Shown here: piece after piece, positions 24,601 to 37,705 of the stretch
Layout of the letters: each line of letters opens with the position of its first letter
Position numbering within the stretch: the stretch's first letter is position 1
Source: Membranipora membranacea
Lineage: Eukaryota > Bryozoa > Gymnolaemata > Cheilostomatida > Membraniporidae
Assembly (NCBI GenBank): GCA_914767715.1
Contig: OU612073.1
Span: forward strand, 16,614,001 to 16,678,000
Direction: 5' to 3'
DNA: 64,000 nt
Made by a program: the position numbers and the translations under genes
The notes under the pieces: generated by a model
Seen by the model: only the letters and a program-made list of their open reading frames with translations
What the model was told of the DNA's origin: nothing
The model's database searches: none

Positions 24601-27600
24601 CAAATGAATTGCCAAAGGACAAGCCTGGAAACACATCATTTGTAATACAGGTGGCCCTCAGATGATTTTTCAAGCATGATCAGCCGGCAGCAAACGTGAT
24701 ACAAAAATAATTACTACATCATTTTTTTGGCCAACACCATGCGAAATTGCCCCCTTGATTAAACTGCTGATATGCTCTGATCATAGTTTTTTTCTTGTCA
24801 AGTTCCATAAGCAGCGCACTTGTTTATGTTCAGCAGATTGCAATTGCTTCTATGTAGATACCTTAGTTGAGATTCTGTGTTTTAACCAAGAAGAATAAAA
24901 CAGGCAAGCTTACCGCGTCGCTATCCAAGAGGGAGCAAGAAGAAAAACTACTGCTCTCAAACATGACATCAGTTGTCATAAAGTCTTAACAAAACCGGCA
25001 GCAAAATCCAACAGCACAGTATCCATGCAGTAATATCACTCAGCAAATACTGATAAAACTAAACTGGAGCTTGATTAGAAAAAGCCAAGCTTAAAAGTGA
25101 TATATGGTTACCAAGATAAATAGCTTCTTATTTTATACAAATCCCACAGAATAAAATCAATAAGGGAAATGGCACATTAAAATCTATTAAATTCTGATAC
25201 AGTTGCATGACAAGGAACCCCACTGGGTGACATCAAGCTAGCCGTGCAATGGCCGCTCAATCCGCTCATTATTCAATCGAGGCAGCATTTAGAGCTTTAT
25301 ATGACTCAATTCATGTCTGGTTTGTAGAAACAATGAAGTTCATTGGTTGAAACTTGCCTCAGGGGAAACCCAAAAAGTTACATAATTCGACATTAATTTC
25401 TATAAGTCCACACAGAAAAATTTGCAAGTCGAAAGTTTTGGCGTTGTCGAGTTCATAAGTTATTTTCAATTTGGCTACTTGGTTTACATTCCATAATACC
25501 GATTATGGCAAAAACGTGATTTCACATCCATTATTCTAAGTTTGAACACATGTACTTTCTGCTGACCAAAACTTGTTGTGTGTAGAGGGTTTAACTTGAA
25601 ATTTGACAAAACACAAAATCCTCAGTAACATTGATTAATAGATGCATAGGATTCTCTCCCCTGCACGTCAAGAAATGAATATTTTCACCTAATCCAAAGT
25701 CACAAAAGAACAAAATCTGACAAACATATTACACTATCTTACATGCTCGCCAGTGATCACCAGCCCTAAGGGTAGCAAATCAAAAATAGCCAGCTAATCA
25801 CAATCAGGATGCCAGAAAGAGCCTAGAGGGATTAACACCTAATTAGCTGACTTCAAATATTTATTTGCCCAGGTCCGACATTAGGTGCAGTAAGTATTGT
25901 CAGTGCTCTTGATTTTAAATTCCTTACATAAAATCAATATTAAATCTCTCCCCTGCCAGAATAGTATTTAACATCTATAGAAGTTATTTGCCGAGTGAAC
26001 TTGCTGACACAAGATGAATCTGGTCACCTTTGTATACTACTCCAGGGATAACTGCTGTATTTAATTTGTAGTAAAGCTGAAAATTATTTTCATTGAGAAC
26101 AGACTGTATGAATATGAATGTTAACCTCCCTAGTTGTGAATACAGCCAAACGCAAACAGCGTGGAGTTATCCATACATATTTAATGAGAGGTAACTCCAT
26201 TTGTGACTTACTGCTGACCCTTTGGCCTCCATGGCAGCGAGCAGGGAAGGAAAAATCCAGTAAATAGAAAAATAACAAACCTATTGTTGAGAACAAAAAC
26301 ATAGATGGCTTTGCTTGACTAGTTTGTCCTCAGTCTTGAATTCTAGCTCCACCAACCATTGACAACACAATTAAAGAAATTCCAACAGTTTGACTTGTGC
26401 TCAAATAGCCACATCTTGCTCGTACATCAAAGCAGAGATCATAAAATCACCTAAAACCCTCAAAAGCAAGAGACAAATATACACCAAACAAAGGCATGAT
26501 CATTCAGACAGCTTACCTTGCCATAGACATGGCTGTCCGGGGTCGCCGAGCGCACTTTGAGCGGCCTGGACGGATCATGTGACTTCGGTGTAGAGCTGGC
26601 AGCAGTCATCGGTGTGGTTCTAGTCGTAGTCAGTGGTGTCTTCATCCTTACTGGAGAGGTCGGAGCTTCAGGCTGGGGAATCCTGCGGTGAATAACAAGT
26701 TCTCAATGAAATATAGTCGGTTAGAATATAACAATCATATCTGATTGAGTGTCACACCTTTTATGTATGCTCTGATCTCTATAGAGACTGCATTAGAATA
26801 TTCAGAGACTAAACAGCAATGGGAATTAATTTTTAAGGCATCAATTGATTATCATGTTAAAACATGATATACCAGTAGAATTATTATTTTTGGATTCAAA
26901 GTGCTAAATTACAGGAATGACTAGTATATTTAGATCGATCATGAAAATGCCTAATAAAAAACAACAACAAAAATTACTGAAAACTACCATATCCTCTTCA
27001 ACATTGTATACCCCACACCACCATACCTGGATTGTCCAGCTCCACTGGAGCTCTTCCTTGACCTTGAGGGCTCTGACGTTGTGTCCACTGGTGGAGCAGT
27101 CTTCTGATTCTGATTTGCCTGATCGACAGCAGGGTCTGAAGGTCTTCTGATAGAATCGGACATCGTTCTGTGAAAAGATAAATTAGAATAACATCATAAG
27201 AGAGACGAAGCATGGTGGCATTCTAATAAATGATATTGTTTCCTTGTATATTATACCGAAAATCTAATCCTTTACGAGAACCATCAACCAAATTATGATT
27301 GTTATCAAAGAATAGATTTTGCATTGGTGCCCAAACACCAAGCGGAATGTGCATTAAAAGTGCGGAACTGTTCACACCTTATAACAAATATGATGTCGTA
27401 ACTTATGGTGACCACAACCTAACACTTACGCCTCACGGACAGGTATTCTTGAGCTATAAGAACTGAAAACAAAATTACAAGTTAAGTCACTCAGAACACA
27501 CAACATTGTAACACTCTGCTCAGGCGACTGATAACTGGCCCTTTATAGTGTTTGCTGCAAGGCTGACATTAGCTGACCCAACTAGATTAAATCACATCAA

Positions 27601-30600
27601 CTTTTCGATGCTTCTGATAAAAAAAATGTCGGAGACCGAGGTAGATCAACAACTAGCGAATCACATCGCACCCTGAAGGTAGAAACAGACTAGTGATTGA
27701 CTTGAGTGAATAAGAAAAGCGATGTGCTTGGTAATAATCGCCAGTGTGTTTCCAACCCTGATATCACACCTTGCTATCAGATACCCCATGAGGCTTACTT
27801 ACCGTTTGAGATAGTCTGTCTCATCAGAGGAGTCTCTGACACACTCAGCGCTGGCCGGACGTATCAGCACTCCGTGCTTATGGTCCAGCTTCTCCAGTGT
27901 GCTCTGTACAGCTCTCATACCCTGCTGCCTCTCCTCTGTCAGCGGCTTATCGAATACACCCTCATCATCATCTCCAGCGGCAGCATCCGGGTCACTATGG
28001 GTTATAACAAGGTATTGATGTTAAATTAGTACACGATGAATAAAAAGATGTGTTGATCCATCACCTCATACAAATTAAACCAGCATTATTCTGTTTATTA
28101 TATTGTCACAGGTAGCTGAAGCAGTAACATGAATATTGTGACTTGTAATAAGGATCATATACAGACACATTGAAAATGTGGGAAATTATTATTGCATAGC
28201 CTGAATGCTACAACCTGAGGGTATTTTCTATTCTAGTATCGGGCCCTGCAAAGGCTGCTTATGGCCTTAAATCCAGAGCTTAGGATCCGTTTCCATAGAC
28301 ACAGTCATCTCAAGGGCATGTGAGACTTTCTTGGCCCGGTCCGAATAGTGAATAATAAGAATGTCACAAGCATATAACATCAACTTCACATCTGAACGGC
28401 CACCCAAACATGCTTTGTGATTACCATGTACGAGTATTTAAAATTTAATAATTTAATGTGAAAAGCTTATTTGCCAAGGTTTCAAGTTGCAAATCTCATA
28501 AGGTTAATAACCTTCTTACATGTCATATTAGTCGGTTTTCCTGATAAAGGTCTGGTATATGCTTGTAATTTCAATATTAAACTTGTTTACCAAACCTTTT
28601 ATGTTTACTCGATGAAGTTGTGCAGACTGCAAAGCAGAATTACGGGCTATTAGGGTGAAAAGGATATTGGATAAGTCTGAGTACTTTGCTTATGAATTGA
28701 AGCACTTTGATCAGTTTCTAAGCCTTTATCGCTTTCATTGCATGCCGGGGAATCAGCCAAGTCTTTACACATTATTGTACCACCGGCTGTCACAAATATT
28801 CCACAAAAATTTATAAGTAGGGACTGTTTCATTTGTGAGACTGATGATTTGAAAATTGAATATTGATGGCACATGCTTACAATGGTGCCAGCCAAAGTGT
28901 GGCAGGAAGTAAAAGGCGACAACTGGAAAGTGAGCCTCCCCCTTCAACTGACTCCTCTGCTGGAAAACTATCACAAGATCAACATCAGTGCCTGACAAGT
29001 CTGAGCAGGCTTTTGGCATGTATGTGTTTTCACTGATATGAATTGTTTTTATCTCAGAGTCTATATTTTTTAAATTACCCTGGTGTTTGAGGAGTTGTGC
29101 TATCATCACTGTCATCTTCAGTAAAACTTAGCTGTTTCTTCACCAGCTGCTCGATCTGGTTGAGGGACGACCGAAGCCCCGGGTGTGAAGCCATAGCGCT
29201 TGAGGAACTTAGGTTATTCAGTAGGGCTTCTGTAGTATCAGGGTCTAGATGGCGTGTACTGGTGTCTGAAAAATAGAGAACCAATCGACTTAAAGTGATG
29301 TCGCTAAAAACACAGTACATAGCTTTACCAAGCTGGCTTTACATACGATCATATCATCCAGTGTACAATTTTTGTTAGTCTCACTGTACATATCATCCAC
29401 CTGCAAAAATGCTACAGGGCAACCCTTCGCTGCAGAAACCAATAGTTAAAGTATGCACTCTGTGGCATCTTTATAGTGTCATCACAACATGTCATAAGAC
29501 GATGACACTAATACTACCAATAGATGGAAAGTGAGGATGCTTGCTCATAGCATCTGATTACAAATAATGAGTAAACAGGTAGACAATAGGGAACAAGTAT
29601 GCCACAGCAACAACAAAAGACTAGGTCATCAATTGCTTATTCAGTCATTACTGTATAAGTCAAACTTGTATTAGCTGGGAATAAAATCAATGAATAAGTG
29701 AATATCAAATGAGCAGGTAAATCAAAATTAAACTGCCAGTTGTGCCAACAGGTAAGGTTCGAAGAGTGTCCAACATAACATAGGCCGAACAGTTAGGTCA
29801 AGAAATATGGAAACAGTTCACAACTAACTTGACCGAATTTCTATGACATTGACTGAATATGGGACCACAAAAATTAAAAGGAATCAACGATTGTCATTTC
29901 TATCATGCCATACCAAAACAATTATCTTAGACTTGTCATTATTTAACATTATCAATTGAATCCTGATTTATCGACATGCAACATCCTTATCCTATTATGT
30001 TGAACTGACATGAACTAGAAGAGAAACACACTGAGAGTCAGACCACATGGTTAAGTTTGATGTCACTTCTCTCCACACTGGAGATCTCAAAATCCAACAA
30101 CAAATATATCGGACCTGCTGTTTCCTTCAATAATAAGAACATGGTCATTGAATGAACTACGTAACCGACTAATAACCTGGATGATAGTTACATACGGCGA
30201 TCTTCACAGATACATTTCTTGTTGCTCTTCAAACTTGACTACTGTAACAGTATGTAAGCCAAAGGGCCATGATTTACCATCAATATGAAACAACAGCACT
30301 TCCATCAATCAATGAGGGTGCGAATATCTCTGTCAATACGACAATAGTGATTGAAGGAATTCAGCCAGCTATGTGTGCAGCATAGGCATCTTGAGTTACA
30401 AGCATGTCCAGTATCAACCATTCCAGAGGGAAACGGGGTGGTTGATACTGGACATACTTGTAACTCCAGATGCCTATGGTGTGCAGTCCTAACTGTCACA
30501 TCAACTGAACATTTAAATATGACATACCCTATCTGCTTACACTCATATGAAAGTGAAGATATGTGCCAAGGCTGAATTTGACATATCAAAGTTAGTCTCG

Positions 30601-32334
30601 GCTGCTATTGTAATATATTACAAGATTGAGAGATAGTCATTATCGGTGTTTTAGTTCTGTTTGAACCCATCAGATATCAGGTCACGTAGTCACAATGAAA
30701 CAGGTACAACCCAAAATAATGACTTTTCTCATTACAGCTGCTTCATGTCAACATCAGCATAACAATTTCATGTCAACCAAAATACACATATCAAACTTCT
30801 CACGATTCTCCAAGTCTAAACCTTACTTCCTGGTGCTATCAGGCTGCTCAAGAGAAAGCTCAACACACCATAGAGACTGAAGAAGATTCGATGAGCTGTG
30901 TGGCTTAAATCCAAGTCAATTGACAGGCAGGTATTCAGTATACATGCAGCTCAAACGAAAGAAGAATTGCTCAAAGTATGGTGATGGAAGTGACACAGGC
31001 GCCCAATGGTAGTAGGGAATAGGGCCTTATCTGAGCTCCTCCCTCCAGTCCTTCCCACGATATTACTCCCCCTTGATCTGGCAACAGCTCATCTATTACT
31101 ATCTTTGTGCATGTAAACTGTGCAATATATTTCACCAGGGGTAGTAATAGTCCATCATTGATAGTAATGCAAGAATTAGAATAATTAAAAGATTATAAAT
31201 GATGATAGGTGACCAAAGCAGAGCACTGATCTCAGATATCAGAGTACAAATGGGAGAAATTATCAGATACCTCATGGCACAGGGCCCTCCATATCAAGAG
31301 TGATGAAGGACTGTGATGTGTGTTTGTCCCACTCTCACATTGATGTTAGGTAAGAAGTAGTAGAACAACCACAAAGTAGAGCAGTTCTGGTTGTCTCTGC
31401 TCTGGTTATCAATTAGTTAACGTAAATTTAATGCATAAAAAGCGTTACACATTCCTAACTTTAATTAGCTCAACACTTACCAAGCACCCATTTCTCAGTT
31501 TGGTACCCTCTGTGGCCCCCTAGGTAGGACATGACAAACAGGTGACACCTAATGAGATTTACTATCTACTTGATTATTATGACAGGCACTTGCAACTGGA
31601 TGCCATCACTTGTCACTAGGGTTTAAATTTTACAGTCAAACACTCTAACGGTTATTTTTCTTTCTCAATCAATGTGGGAGATAATATGTATTATCTACTA
31701 TTTAGTGACTTGACTGTAAATGAGAAAAAATTCAAGTGTGACAGCTAGAGTTTGAATTTGAAGCATCCCTGTATTTATTGAGCAGGCAACTCCTCATACT
31801 TCAGATGTCAAAATGCATTCTCATCAGGGATTTCATGTCATGTGGGAGCATTATTATCTCCCATCTACCTGATGCCATAAGATGCCATAAAATTTAATAA
31901 TGGTTTATTTCTTTAACACAATATACAACTCTAAGCTGGAATGGTATGGAAGCGTACACCAGTCTCGACAACAAGTGACATCACACCAAACACCCCAGCC
32001 CACCCACTAGTAGTATTTCCCATAAATATTATCCTGTTGCCTGTGCCTAACCGTATATGACCCTAAGATTGTTCCCTTCTCCAGTGGTAAGGAATTTATG
32101 TAAGTATGTCCATGAAGCAATAAGCAATAAGATGATAATTATTGTATTATGCCAAGGAAGTCACTAGTGTGTTGACTTTCCACTAGCACGACACTCCACC
32201 AGCCTGAATTAACCATATCCAACATCCATGATCATATCCAATCAAGTTAACTCACATTTTTCTGTTCAAGAAGAGCTGAGTACCATTGTTGTAGATGGAG
32301 GCTACATACCTCGCTTGAATTTTATGTCTTGCAT
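15653..32334 (-). CDS. Coiled-coil protein with C-terminal CAP-Gly domain (about 875 aa)
   Basis: Sixteen exons join in phase: 32310-32334 (weakest), 29079-29265, 27803-27994, 27430-27462, 27027-27167, 26517-26682, 23164-23361, 22061-22268, 20644-20810, 19881-20056, 19187-19503, 18295-18498, 17801-18028, 16409-16687, 16012-16057, 15653-15713. The N-terminal third is Ser/Pro-rich and low in complexity. Residues about 249-500 are heptad-rich coiled coil. A Ser-rich linker follows. Residues about 798-870 form a CAP-Gly domain with GHLHDKNETYIGLELE, GKHDG (usual GKNDG) and VRYFDCKPNRGLF. The domain nearly reaches the C-terminus. CAP-Gly domains bind EEB/Y-F tails of tubulin and EB proteins, so a microtubule-associated role is likely. 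I cannot assign a named vertebrate orthologue. Domain order differs from CLIP-170 and p150Glued, where CAP-Gly is N-terminal. Confidence 0.85.
16267..16381. repeat. Fold-back element with 34-bp arms
   Basis: Left arm 16267-16300 (CTACCCAAATACC onward) and right arm 16348-16381 (ending GGTCTTTGGGTAG) are imperfect reverse complements sharing CATGTTAT and GTCAGGCA. The spacer is 47 bases. It lies in an intron of the CAP-Gly gene. Confidence 0.8.
17020..17242. mobile_element. MITE-like element, 20-bp terminal inverted repeats
   Basis: Starts TAGTCTTAGTGCTCAGACAG and ends with its reverse complement carrying one mismatch. Total length is 223 bases, with no coding capacity. Related ends (CAGACAGCTTCAAA; TCTGAGCACTAAG) occur at about 11254-11335 and in the inverted arm at about 12665-12750, so this is a small family. 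It lies in an intron of the CAP-Gly gene. Confidence 0.7.
17494..17530. repeat. Hexamer microsatellite
   Basis: Six head-to-tail hexamers of GGACTA and GAACTA, intronic. Confidence 0.85.
17581..17704. repeat. Long fold-back element, about 124 bp
   Basis: The two arms, about 60 bases each, pair around a 4-base GTGG tip (17641-17644). Best-matched blocks are TTATCAA/TTGATAA, GGATAGCTGGTAG/CTACCAGCTATCC and AAGCGCTC/GAGCGCTT. It is in a CAP-Gly gene intron. Either a hairpin MITE or a precursor-like hairpin RNA would look like this. Confidence 0.85.
23628..23906 (-). CDS. Alternative first exon of the CAP-Gly gene (acidic, Ser-rich)
   Basis: A 93-codon open stretch starts at adjacent ATGs (23906, 23903) and ends with a phase-0 GTCAAG donor, compatible with the exon at 23164-23361. 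Upstream frames are closed by stops in all three phases. The only acceptor-like AG gives phase 1, which does not match the phase-0 ends of the preceding exons. It therefore fits a first exon rather than an internal one. The peptide is rich in Ser, Asp and Glu (LSSSDRGETDSSSSD; DPEEEEED). Confidence 0.6.
24914..24979 (-). CDS. Possible second alternative first exon of the CAP-Gly gene
   Basis: 22 codons from ATG at 24979 (MTTDVMFESSSFSSC onward) to a phase-0 GTAAGC donor at 24913. It would splice in frame to 23361. It is short, so support is only the Met, the donor and the phase. Confidence 0.4.
24980..26516. other. Intron of the CAP-Gly gene
   Basis: No further exon, RNA gene or clear repeat is seen. 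If the alternative first exon at 24914-24979 is real, its promoter should lie at the left end of this interval. Confidence 0.4.
29266..32309. other. Large first intron of the CAP-Gly gene
   Basis: No exon seen apart from the hairpin at 30382-30477. The AT-rich remainder shows nothing recognisable. Confidence 0.4.
30382..30477. repeat. Near-perfect 39-bp hairpin, miRNA-precursor-like
   Basis: Left arm 30382-30420 and right arm 30439-30477 are reverse complements at 37 of 39 positions, around an 18-base loop. Weaker pairing continues outward through TGTGCAGC/GGTGTGCA. Size and stem resemble a microRNA precursor on either strand. The sequence matches no microRNA family I know. It is in the first intron of the CAP-Gly gene. 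A young fold-back repeat is the main alternative. Confidence 0.85.
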
Positions 32335-34330
32335 ATTAATACATTAATACGCAAGACAATGATGATGCAGCAGTTACTGAAATCCTAGACCAAGAGCGAT
32401 CAATTGAGAGAAACCAATCCGATCATTTAGAAACAAGACTACCATAAGACAAACTTGTATCATATGTCGTAATGTTATACTGCACACATAGACGAAATTA
32501 GCTACAAATTAAAATGAAAACAGCTACAACAAATGCATCTATATTACCTGAGACCACCGGCAAATCTCCTCCTGTTAGCTCCCTGTTCAGTCACAATATC
32601 TGCAGGCCCTAATAAGAGCAGAGTTAAACAATCCAACAACAGGATTACTCCTTCTCAAGTCAGCACTGTAAAGGCTGGCTGCACTAAACTTATCAGCCAA
32701 TGGTCCTTATCAAACACAGAACTTTCTGCTGCTTGGTTAGCATATGAACTTGACTAAAACACAGGATAATTACTGGGCGTCTATGATATACCCCAAACAA
32801 ACAACCAAGCGCTATATTGATACAGCTTTAGTTAAGAAAATAAAAGAGCTGCGACACACAATGCTGATATCGTCTGAGTACAAGAGGCTGTTATTTTCCC
32901 AATACAAGGTAACTTAATCTAGTAAAAAGATTGTGTTTCAACAGCTTATTATTCTAAGTGAATTAAATAAGTTTATAACAGTTCAAACCTTTATCAAGGT
33001 ACGCCACTCTGCTGTTTGATTATAAGCCGAATACAAACACCGCTAGAATATTCAGCCTTTTACTACATGCAACACTAGACCCATAAACAATCTACTCCAT
33101 CATAATTGTTTACAAAAATTAAATATGACTTTGCTGCCAATTACGATATAGTTTATATCATATTTTTCTATGCAGCTTTTTGACATTTTCTTATGTAGAA
33201 AATATATCAACTTGTAGTGTCTCTCTGGCTCAGTTCTAGGGCTATCTCTAGTGTCTCTCTGGCTCAGTTCTAATGCTATCTCTCTGGCTCAGTTCTAGGG
33301 CTATCTCTATGAATCAGATTAAGTGGAGGGAACGACAAGACACCCATACCACAGGAAGAGGAAAATCGATGGCATTTACTGTCCGTTTAATTTTATAGCT
33401 TTATTAAATGTTATGCTTATTTGGTTTGACATCCCAAGAACAGCAGGTTATCATCAATGATAACATATATAATTGACCATCTTGCAGGTTGTAGCATTCC
33501 ATAGTGAGAGGTTGATAAAAGAATGACACTGCAAGCGACCCAAACTACATGTCCTGTTACTCTCTCCGGATCAGAGATTGCAATCAAGGAGTAAAAGACT
33601 CTTTGATGCAATGTTTATGAAGATCTGATCCAAACTCATATGGATTCAGTCATTATAGAACGAGGAATATAAACATATAATTAGAAATATTGATTTCAAT
33701 TTTTTAATAAGCTTGTTTCTGAAAAAAACATAGGTTATAGCAAATAGGAAATAATGTATTGTAAACAGCGTATTTGTTATAGACAATGTTTTCTTGGTAT
33801 TTGTAAGTATAAAATATATATTGGTGAAATGGTCGTCAATGAATATGTCATATTTAATAAGTTTCAGTTCAACATCTTTTCCCCAAACACTGGAAATAGC
33901 TTGGAGTGTATACAGTCTTCTTTCATACCCTGAACTTTGTTGGTGGATCAAGTCTTTGACGGAGGCTTAGCGCCTTTGGGTCAGAAATTCTAGACTTTAA
34001 TTTAATGTCATTTGGATAAGCTGACAGCTTTCTCAGCATCGGTAACTTGGTCACTATCTTTTATGGCTGCTGATATAGTTTTTTTGCCAAATGATAAGCA
34101 AATTAGGATAACAATTTCCAAAGAAAACCTGTTGTTTTATAAAATAAAAGCTTACAAATAATAATTGCTAAAAAGCTAAAAACCTTTCCTAAGCCTTGGC
34201 TGGGTATGTTTTGGAAGATGAGTATGTATAGCCAGCTCTGCATTAAGTAACTTCGTGTTCCTACCAGTAGGCAGCCTGTTTGTGATATAGTGTTTAGCGC
34301 TGCCGGCTGCCGAAGTGGAATGTAGTGAGA
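32335..34330. other. Interval between the CAP-Gly and NECAP genes
   Basis: Should contain the 5' region of the CAP-Gly gene and the NECAP 3' UTR. A 101-codon frame at 33646-33951 shows no similarity I recognise. The minisatellite at 33216-33309 lies here. Confidence 0.4.
33216..33309. repeat. 34-bp minisatellite, 2.8 copies
   Basis: Two complete units AGTGTCTCTCTGGCTCAGTT plus TCTARKGCTATCTCT and a third lacking its first bases, nearly identical. Confidence 0.9.
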
Positions 34331-37300
34331 TCAATCAAACGTTACCCAGTTACTGGCAGCCGAAGACGACTGCTGAGAACTAAAAAAATAAGTATAAAAT
34401 CTAATAATCAGAATTTTAATCTCTCTCACTCGCTCACAAGCTTTAATAAGCTTCAAACTACTATTGATTTGGCTCAATTAAAGTAGTAGACAGATTGAAA
34501 GTGAACTCATATTTAGTGGTGTCAGCATTGAATGCTTCTGTAGCGCTGAGCTTTGTCTCAATGGTAAAGTTTTGTCAGGTTTTTTGATAAAGCAGCATAG
34601 CCGGTACATCAAAGTATTCATAAACCAATATTACTGACTGCTGTATAGTCAAGGAGTTTGATATCTCATGTAAAGTGAGATTTTGGATTAGTAATAAAAC
34701 TCCGTTATCGCAGCAAGCTTCAAAAAATAACTTTGAGTTGTCTTCTCCTGTCTACAAATTATACAGCGGCACATCATCCCCTTCAGTTGCGTTATCTCCA
34801 CCTCAAGTTCTACCTAGATCAGAACTGTAAGGGCTGGGTGAAGTATTGTCACATCAACTTTACCAAGTAAGGTGAACATATTCAAACACAAACTTGAATT
34901 TTTTTCCGACTCACAGCTACCATCTTGAAACATACCTTTGCTGTTGACTAGATTGCGGAGCTTGAACAGGATTTGATGAAGCAGGAGGTGGAGCTAATAT
35001 TCTCCCACCAGGTGGCGGTGGAGGAAGAAGTCCTATACCACCCGCACCACCAGCTGGTCGGGCTTTCTTACCCTCTGGATTTTTAGAAGCCTAACAACCA
35101 AGAGGAAGAGAAGGTGAATTATGACAGAGAAACTGAATGAACAAAATTTAAAGCTTGAGCTTATAGTAATTTTTGGTTGAAGTAGCTAGGTTATTATGGA
35201 ACCCCAAGTTATGTGTTTGTTATATGTCATGTCAGGTCAAAATTTTAGGGCTGAAAACAAGAGTGACTACTTCATTACTCTATTACATCAGAAAGAAGTA
35301 GAATTATTGAAGTGGAAGGGTATTGAAATTCATCTGGCCTACAGTTTTGAGGCCCTAATATGTATTATGTGATATCACTGTTAAATCCATCAGTGAATGT
35401 AGCCTAGAGGGAAGTTGAAGAAATTATAAATTATTTGTCAGAGACTCTTCGAGTCACATTTGTGGTCTGATGTTATGCTTATGAATTGTCATTGAAATTA
35501 ATCTAACTAAAAGTACTCACAATATTGAGTTTGATAGTTTGACCCGCTTTGAATCCTAGATCCAGTTTAGGAGTATTGTCAGGTTGTGCTGCTGAAGTAG
35601 CGATCTCCTGCTCTTTATGTATCCATCTTTAATAAAAATATGATTGCTTAATACATTACATTTATAATAATGCAGGATATCATTCAGTAATAAAGGTGTT
35701 GGGAAATTAATTCCATAATGATGCAAGTGCTACGCCATCTAGGTGGAACTTGTATCAGGTAGCTAAAGACCCACCGACTGTAAAAGAAGTCTGGTCTATC
35801 CAATGAAACACTCAAGATTGTTTTAATTTGACCAACGGGTTTGACTTTCATCACCAGTGCACAGCACAATGAACTACCTTGGGGTAGTTCATTGCACAGC
35901 AGATATATACTCAGCAAATTGATTTACAAAATGTTTTGGTCGTCGTTGAATGGATGATAGCTCTTTACTCATTGCTACTGCTGTGTTACCTGAAATGGTC
36001 CTGTAGAGCAACATTCAGGTCGAATGAGTCGGCTCTGTCCTGAAAACCGATACCAACAAAAGCTGCCCTACCTGAAGTAAAGATATAACAAATCATGATT
36101 AGAGTGATTGATGCAGGATTGACAGGAGTTACTACTGACATACATAAGAGTGCTTAAACTTACTAATACTTAGGTAAAATACTAGATAAAAGTTGCTAAA
36201 AACAAAATCTGTGTTAAGGTATTCTGCTACATGCAATCCATGACCACAAAATTTTTTTTATATTATAATTGTTGTTTATATGATAACATGATAGGGGATA
36301 TGTAATCCTATCAGACTCTCTAGTATCTTGGTCTAAATATGAACATCTATTGATGACGGAGAAGAGCGGAAATACTGAACGTCCCTCTAATTAATTTGAA
36401 ATGATCAATTAGTATCAGACTATGATATGATACATAATGTACAGACCTCCATCCCCAGTCAGCTTGAGTACAAAGTATCTACTGGAGTCCATGACAGCCT
36501 CCACAGCTACACCTGGATAAGCCTCTACAGGGCACTGAGCAAACAACTCTCCACTGGTTTTATCTTCTAGCTTTATGGTAACGTTTCTTCCTTTAGCAAC
36601 AATTCGCATCCTCACAGTGAAGTCTGGACTGTCGAGCTTCCAGTCAGCGGCCCTGTCAGAAATGATCATAGCTTATATGAGTAATTAAGATAATTTTCTG
36701 TTACGTCATGTTGTACTTGTTTCCTAAGAAAGCTTAAATCTGGCAGGTTGGACAAAAACACTTTAATATTTAATAGACATACGGTTTTGCCATATTGCCA
36801 GGACCTTTATCTATGAAGTTGGCGATCATCCATGAAGTAAGTATACCTTACGTCTACCATTTGATTTTTAAAGTATGCATCCATGAGGACACTAGGACTA
36901 TCATACTTACTTGACCTGTAATGGAGCACTTATCTATACAACAACTTTATTCAAATTAGCTCATAGACACTTATTAGTATGGGCTTGGTGACTGGTGTGA
37001 ATTTTCACTGATCTGAAGGGAGACAATATAATCAGATGCCTACTAACAAGTGAATCTTGGCTATCAATGAATTGATGCATTTGCTTCTATGGTTCCAGAA
37101 TGGCTGATGAATTACCTGGACACTTGTAGGCCTAAGCATTCTCTAGCTCGGAATCTTGAATCAAGCATCGAATCATAGACAGTCACTTCTAACTGTATGT
37201 GTACTATTTACCACCAATCTTTACTACAGACTGATACTACTACTATCTTTTAATTAATAAATCTTAAAGAAATTATGCTCACCTGTATCCTCTGTTTGAC

Positions 37301-37368
37301 TGCCTTGGAGGGATATTATACACAAACACCTCATTCTTTACACAGAGTACACTCTCATAATCAGCCAT
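34331..37368 (-). CDS. NECAP: NECAP, adaptin ear-binding coat-associated protein (227 aa)
   Basis: Six exons: 37283-37368, 36447-36652, 35990-36071, 35521-35626, 34936-35090 and 34331-34379, phases 2,1,2,0,2. It starts [20 protein letters not shown], the conserved NECAP N-terminus. Residues about 1-130 form the PH-like ear-binding domain (PHear), including [15 protein letters not shown] and [16 protein letters not shown] proline-rich tail contains [16 protein letters not shown]. The last four residues before the final Asp are WVTF (223-226), a WVxF motif that binds the AP-2 alpha-ear. Vertebrate NECAPs are somewhat longer (about 260-275 aa), so the linker is shortened here. The protein acts at clathrin-coated pits with AP-2 during endocytosis. 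It is divergently transcribed from SF3B4. Confidence 0.96.
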
Positions 37369-37705
37369 GCCTATTTTACTGTGTTGTTTAGCATATACTA
37401 CAGGCTATATAGGGAGTAAATCTTGGATAGACCCTAAGAGGGAGTTCACTTTTTGACAATCAATTTCCGGAAACTGTGATAAATGAAATTTAATTGACTC
37501 ACTGTAGTTTCAGTTTACACAGACATCAAACAAAGCATAGTAATGATAGTAAAAGATTCAGTATGGTGATATCTGAATCAATGTGAAAGAAGAAAATAAA
37601 AATCGAAAATTTGCATGTTTTGTCACTCATTGAACTGCTGATAATCTCTTATTCCCTGGTAGTAATCTAAGTTTAAGAGCAAGAAGATCACATCACACCA
37701 CCACA
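37369..37705. promoter_or_regulatory. Shared intergenic promoter region, NECAP / SF3B4
   Basis: Only 337 bases separate the two start codons, so both promoters and 5' UTRs must fit here unless untranslated first exons lie elsewhere. I see no TATA box clearly placed for either gene. Confidence 0.6.

Noticed and set aside
33646-33951. 101-codon minus-strand frame
   Set aside because: AT-rich, no similarity recognised and no supported splice links. Likely chance.
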